Positions 24,834 through 27,348 of a stretch of 27,348 bases of DNA are shown piece after piece (the stretch's first letter is position 1; every line of letters begins with the position of its first letter). The translations under genes and the position numbers were made by a program. The notes under the pieces are model-generated. The model made no database searches, was not told where the DNA came from, and worked only from the letters and a program-made list of their open reading frames with translations. The stretch lies in the IMG/VR virus record IMGVR_UViG_3300044620_001736, positions 1 to 27,348 of that record; one strand, written 5' to 3'. The stretch comes from a virus.

Positions 24834-27332
24834 TTAGTCGAATCTTGAAGACATATTATCCTGTGCTCTTTGAGCAGAAGCACGACGAGCAGCTACTTTT
24901 TGTGCTGGAGATTTAGGACCGCCATACTCACCAGCTGTAGGTGGCTTTTTACCAGGAGTTTTCTTTTGTCCTCTTGGCTGAACACCCGCTCTTGCAGCTC
25001 CCATTGATTTGGAAACTAGTTTAAATGCAGCACTTGGTTCAGGTGGTCTTGGAGTTCCCTTGTCTTCTCTCCTTCTTTCATCAATTACTTCAACTTCTTC
25101 ACGTTTCATATCAACTTGAGGATTAATGATTACACCATCCTTTCTTTTACCTTTCACATCTGGAGTGTTATCTGTTCTGTTAGTTTGAGTTAGTCTCACA
25201 AATTTTCCAGTTGCTTCATCTGATGCAGTCTTTTCAGTTAGATGTCTCCAATCAGCAAAAGTGAATCTTTCGATGTCAAATGAATTTTGCAATTTTTCTT
25301 CAATAATTTCACGAGCTGATGGGCCAGACTCTTCCACCATTAGCATTGCTTGCTCAATGAAATAATCAAAATGCTCTTGATCGAGTGATTCAAAAATTTC
25401 TTGAACCTCATCATAGTTAAATGCAATTTCAGCTTCAATAAAATAATGAGTTAGGAGTTCTTTTTCTTCTTTCCTCATCTTTTTAACAAAAGTTCCAACA
25501 GCTCTACCTGCGGTTGCAGCAGCAGACTTGCCAGCTTTTCTAGCCTTTACTGCTTCTCCTGCAGCCGCTCCAGCAGCTCCCGCAGCTTTGACTGCAGTTC
25601 TACCTGCACTTTGAGCTGCTCTACCAGCTGCAACAGTTGCCTTTCTTCTTGCCCTAGTTGCAGCTGCGGATTGCTCTGCTTCTTTACCTTTTGCCCTAAC
25701 AGCGTCATAAGTTGCTTTAACTTCTGCAGCACGTCTTGCTCCTACTTGTCTTGCTGTGTTTACTGATTGCTGGACTGATTTAAAGTCCCTTTCTGCTCTT
25801 GCTTTAAGTGCTCCAAGGATACCGCCCTTTGCTTTTTCTTTAGTTTGTGTTGGGGTTGACTTAGTTGCTGGCTGAGATTTTTTAGCCATTGCAATTTTTG
25901 ATTGACTCTTCAAAGCAGAAGTCATTCCAGATGATTTTGATGACTCGGCATCTCTTGCAGCTTTTCTTGACTTATGCTCAGCAGAAGCACGGATTGCTGC
26001 AGATTTAGCACCACCTTTCAGTGAACCAATTGACTTGCCAGACTTGGACATTCCAGAGCCACGAACTTTGGTGCCACCAGCTCCACGTCTCCATTCAACA
26101 AGAAATTCTTCAGATGAAATCTCAGCCACAAAATCACAAAAATCATCAATGCCCATATCTTCGATTAGAAGATCAATACCATACTCATTGAGTCCTTCAT
26201 TCATAAAATATGCTGTTGCAATTTCTGCAACATCTTCCATTTTCACACACTTATCTTTACCGTTTTCGGTACCAGCATACTTATAACCTTTCCAGCAAGC
26301 TTTGCCATCAGCACCTTGCTCTTTGCCTTCTTTGTTTTTTGCTTCAGCAGCAAACTCTTCAGGGGTGTAGTGTACGCTGTGACGATATCCACCAATTTCT
26401 TGATCTAATCTATCTGCTCTAGATTTAGCTCTTTTTTTATTTTTATATGGTTTGCCAATTTTAACTGGCTCTCCATCACTTGGACCATGTTTTTCTGGGC
26501 CATAAATTTGATATGGCATTTCATTCAATTCATACTCTTCATTTCTAGGATCTCTGGTGCCTCTGAGCGGCTCTAAACCAGCACGACGGCGTGCTTTGTT
26601 TCCCGCCCCCTGATCACCATACCCAGCATATCTTGGACCTTTACCGCCAGTGGATTTCTTCTCATACCCAGGTGTTCCAGGACCATCACCACGAACTGCA
26701 ATATTATGAGCATTTGCTCTATCTCTTGTAGTTACTCCATATGTCTGATACTGCTTACCCGCTAGTTTTCTCTGACGGGGACCGGGACGCATTGCCTCAT
26801 CTACAGTTTCATCTTCTTGAAGTTGTCTATTTCTCCAAAGCTCAGCAACATAATCTACTGCTTCTTTTCTGGTCTTTCTAACATCATCACCTGGCTCATA
26901 TGGCTTGTCATCACCATCAGAATTCCACCAAGGATTCTTTCCATTGAACTTACGACCTTTTAGCTTAGGTCTTTTCTTTTCTTGAACTAGTTCAGTTTCT
27001 TCATTGCGAACATTACCCTTAGCATTTAGCTTTGCTTGAATTTTTCGCTTCATTTCTGGCATTGAAGCCACATTATAAAGAGCTAGAGTTGGAGCACTAA
27101 ATGTTCTTCCATTAGTGTACACATTAACACCCATATAATCTCTAACTTTTTTGTCTTCTAGAAGAGTTAGGGCATACTCAAGAGTTTGATCAATTAGATT
27201 TTCTCTTAGATAATCTTCTTGAGAATTCACATCACCAGGAAAGTATGCAGAAGCAGACTCAACCATCTTTGTGGCTTTATACATCATGTCTGGTGTAAGA
27301 GACATGAATTGAGATACAATAGATAAATCCAT
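24834..27332 (-). CDS. Large Lys/Ala-rich protein, probably structural, 832 aa
   Basis: Parts: an N-terminal helical domain (residues 1-110, DLSIVSQFMSLTPDMMYKAT); a long charged, glycine-rich linker region (110-350); a short segment GADGKACWKGYKYAGTENGK and an acidic module (YGIDLLIEDMGIDDFCDFVA); then a very Ala/Lys/Arg-rich tail (about 430-640, TRARRKATVAAGRAAQSAGR); another acidic module; and a basic C-terminus. The basic segment resembles that of the 384-residue protein at 16309. No enzyme motif. Start at 27332 follows AAAGAAAG. A virion protein that contacts packaged DNA is a reasonable inference, not shown. Confidence 0.75.
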   Translation of the reverse strand: MDLSIVSQFMSLTPDMMYKATKMVESASAYFPGDVNSQEDYLRENLIDQTLEYALTLLEDKKVRDYMGVNVYTNGRTFSAPTLALYNVASMPEMKRKIQAKLNAKGNVRNEETELVQEKKRPKLKGRKFNGKNPWWNSDGDDKPYEPGDDVRKTRKEAVDYVAELWRNRQLQEDETVDEAMRPGPRQRKLAGKQYQTYGVTTRDRANAHNIAVRGDGPGTPGYEKKSTGGKGPRYAGYGDQGAGNKARRRAGLEPLRGTRDPRNEEYELNEMPYQIYGPEKHGPSDGEPVKIGKPYKNKKRAKSRADRLDQEIGGYRHSVHYTPEEFAAEAKNKEGKEQGADGKACWKGYKYAGTENGKDKCVKMEDVAEIATAYFMNEGLNEYGIDLLIEDMGIDDFCDFVAEISSEEFLVEWRRGAGGTKVRGSGMSKSGKSIGSLKGGAKSAAIRASAEHKSRKAARDAESSKSSGMTSALKSQSKIAMAKKSQPATKSTPTQTKEKAKGGILGALKARAERDFKSVQQSVNTARQVGARRAAEVKATYDAVRAKGKEAEQSAAATRARRKATVAAGRAAQSAGRTAVKAAGAAGAAAGEAVKARKAGKSAAATAGRAVGTFVKKMRKEEKELLTHYFIEAEIAFNYDEVQEIFESLDQEHFDYFIEQAMLMVEESGPSAREIIEEKLQNSFDIERFTFADWRHLTEKTASDEATGKFVRLTQTNRTDNTPDVKGKRKDGVIINPQVDMKREEVEVIDERRREDKGTPRPPEPSAAFKLVSKSMGAARAGVQPRGQKKTPGKKPPTAGEYGGPKSPAQKVAARRASAQRAQDNMSSRFD

Positions 27333-27348
27333 ATTCTTTCTTTGAAAT

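Noticed and set aside
1-27348. CRISPR array or toxin-antitoxin system
   Set aside because: No spaced direct repeats were seen, and the small gene pairs lack recognisable toxin or antitoxin motifs.

Overview
The window looks like part of a T4-like cyanomyovirus genome that infects marine Synechococcus or a close relative. It combines T4-type replication genes (RNase H, gp61-type primase, NrdA, NrdB, glutaredoxin, ThyX) with cyanobacterial photosynthesis genes: psbA (D1), a plant-type ferredoxin and two high-light-inducible (Hli) proteins. It also has a T4-type lysozyme, a scattered tRNA array, several homing-endonuclease genes, and two promoter classes. One class is sigma70-like (TTGACA, mostly with a 17-base spacer, then TATANT-like). 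The other is a T4-like late box, NATAAATA. The general arrangement recalls phage S-PM2; that comparison is from memory of the literature, not from a search.

Nearly everything is on the minus strand, so the genes read from right to left. Positions 24,834-27,332 and 16,309-17,463 hold large lysine/alanine-rich proteins, probably structural. Positions 22,639-24,799 hold small conserved-type proteins and an Ig-like protein. Positions 18,186-22,642 hold primase-nrdA-nrdB behind a consensus promoter, followed by a GIY-YIG homing endonuclease. Positions 13,850-16,046 hold a PD-(D/E)XK nuclease, a C39-like peptidase, an RlpA-like secreted protein and a small membrane-anchored protein. Positions 10,156-14,852 hold eight ordinary tRNAs and one abnormal tRNA-like element, interleaved with short unknown genes and unusually hairpin-rich spacers. 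Positions 7,764-10,118 hold an SLH-porin-like protein, hli, a 28-residue membrane peptide, ferredoxin, a second hli and lysozyme. Positions 7,179-7,636 are a tiny plus-strand operon divergent from psbA. Positions 4,778-7,142 are the psbA locus. Positions 1-4,774 hold glutaredoxin, RNase H, thyX and small unknown genes.

The most striking locus is psbA. It is split after the second base of codon 60 by a 714-base group I intron. Both splice sites are supported: the 5' exon end GACAT pairs with GTGTC inside the intron, giving the expected U.G pair, and the intron ends in G. The intron carries a LAGLIDADG endonuclease gene behind its own late promoter box. Just past the psbA terminator is a second, free-standing endonuclease of the EndoVII/F-CphI type with its own early-type promoter. 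Two unrelated homing endonucleases therefore sit around one intron.

A second recurring theme is compact regulation. Twice, the -35 hexamer TTGACA forms or borders the loop of a GC-rich terminator hairpin, so one stretch of about 30 bases appears to end one gene and start the next. A third site has the hairpin but no T-tract. A third theme is the tRNA region, whose spacers fold into serial stem-loops and may encode small stable RNAs.
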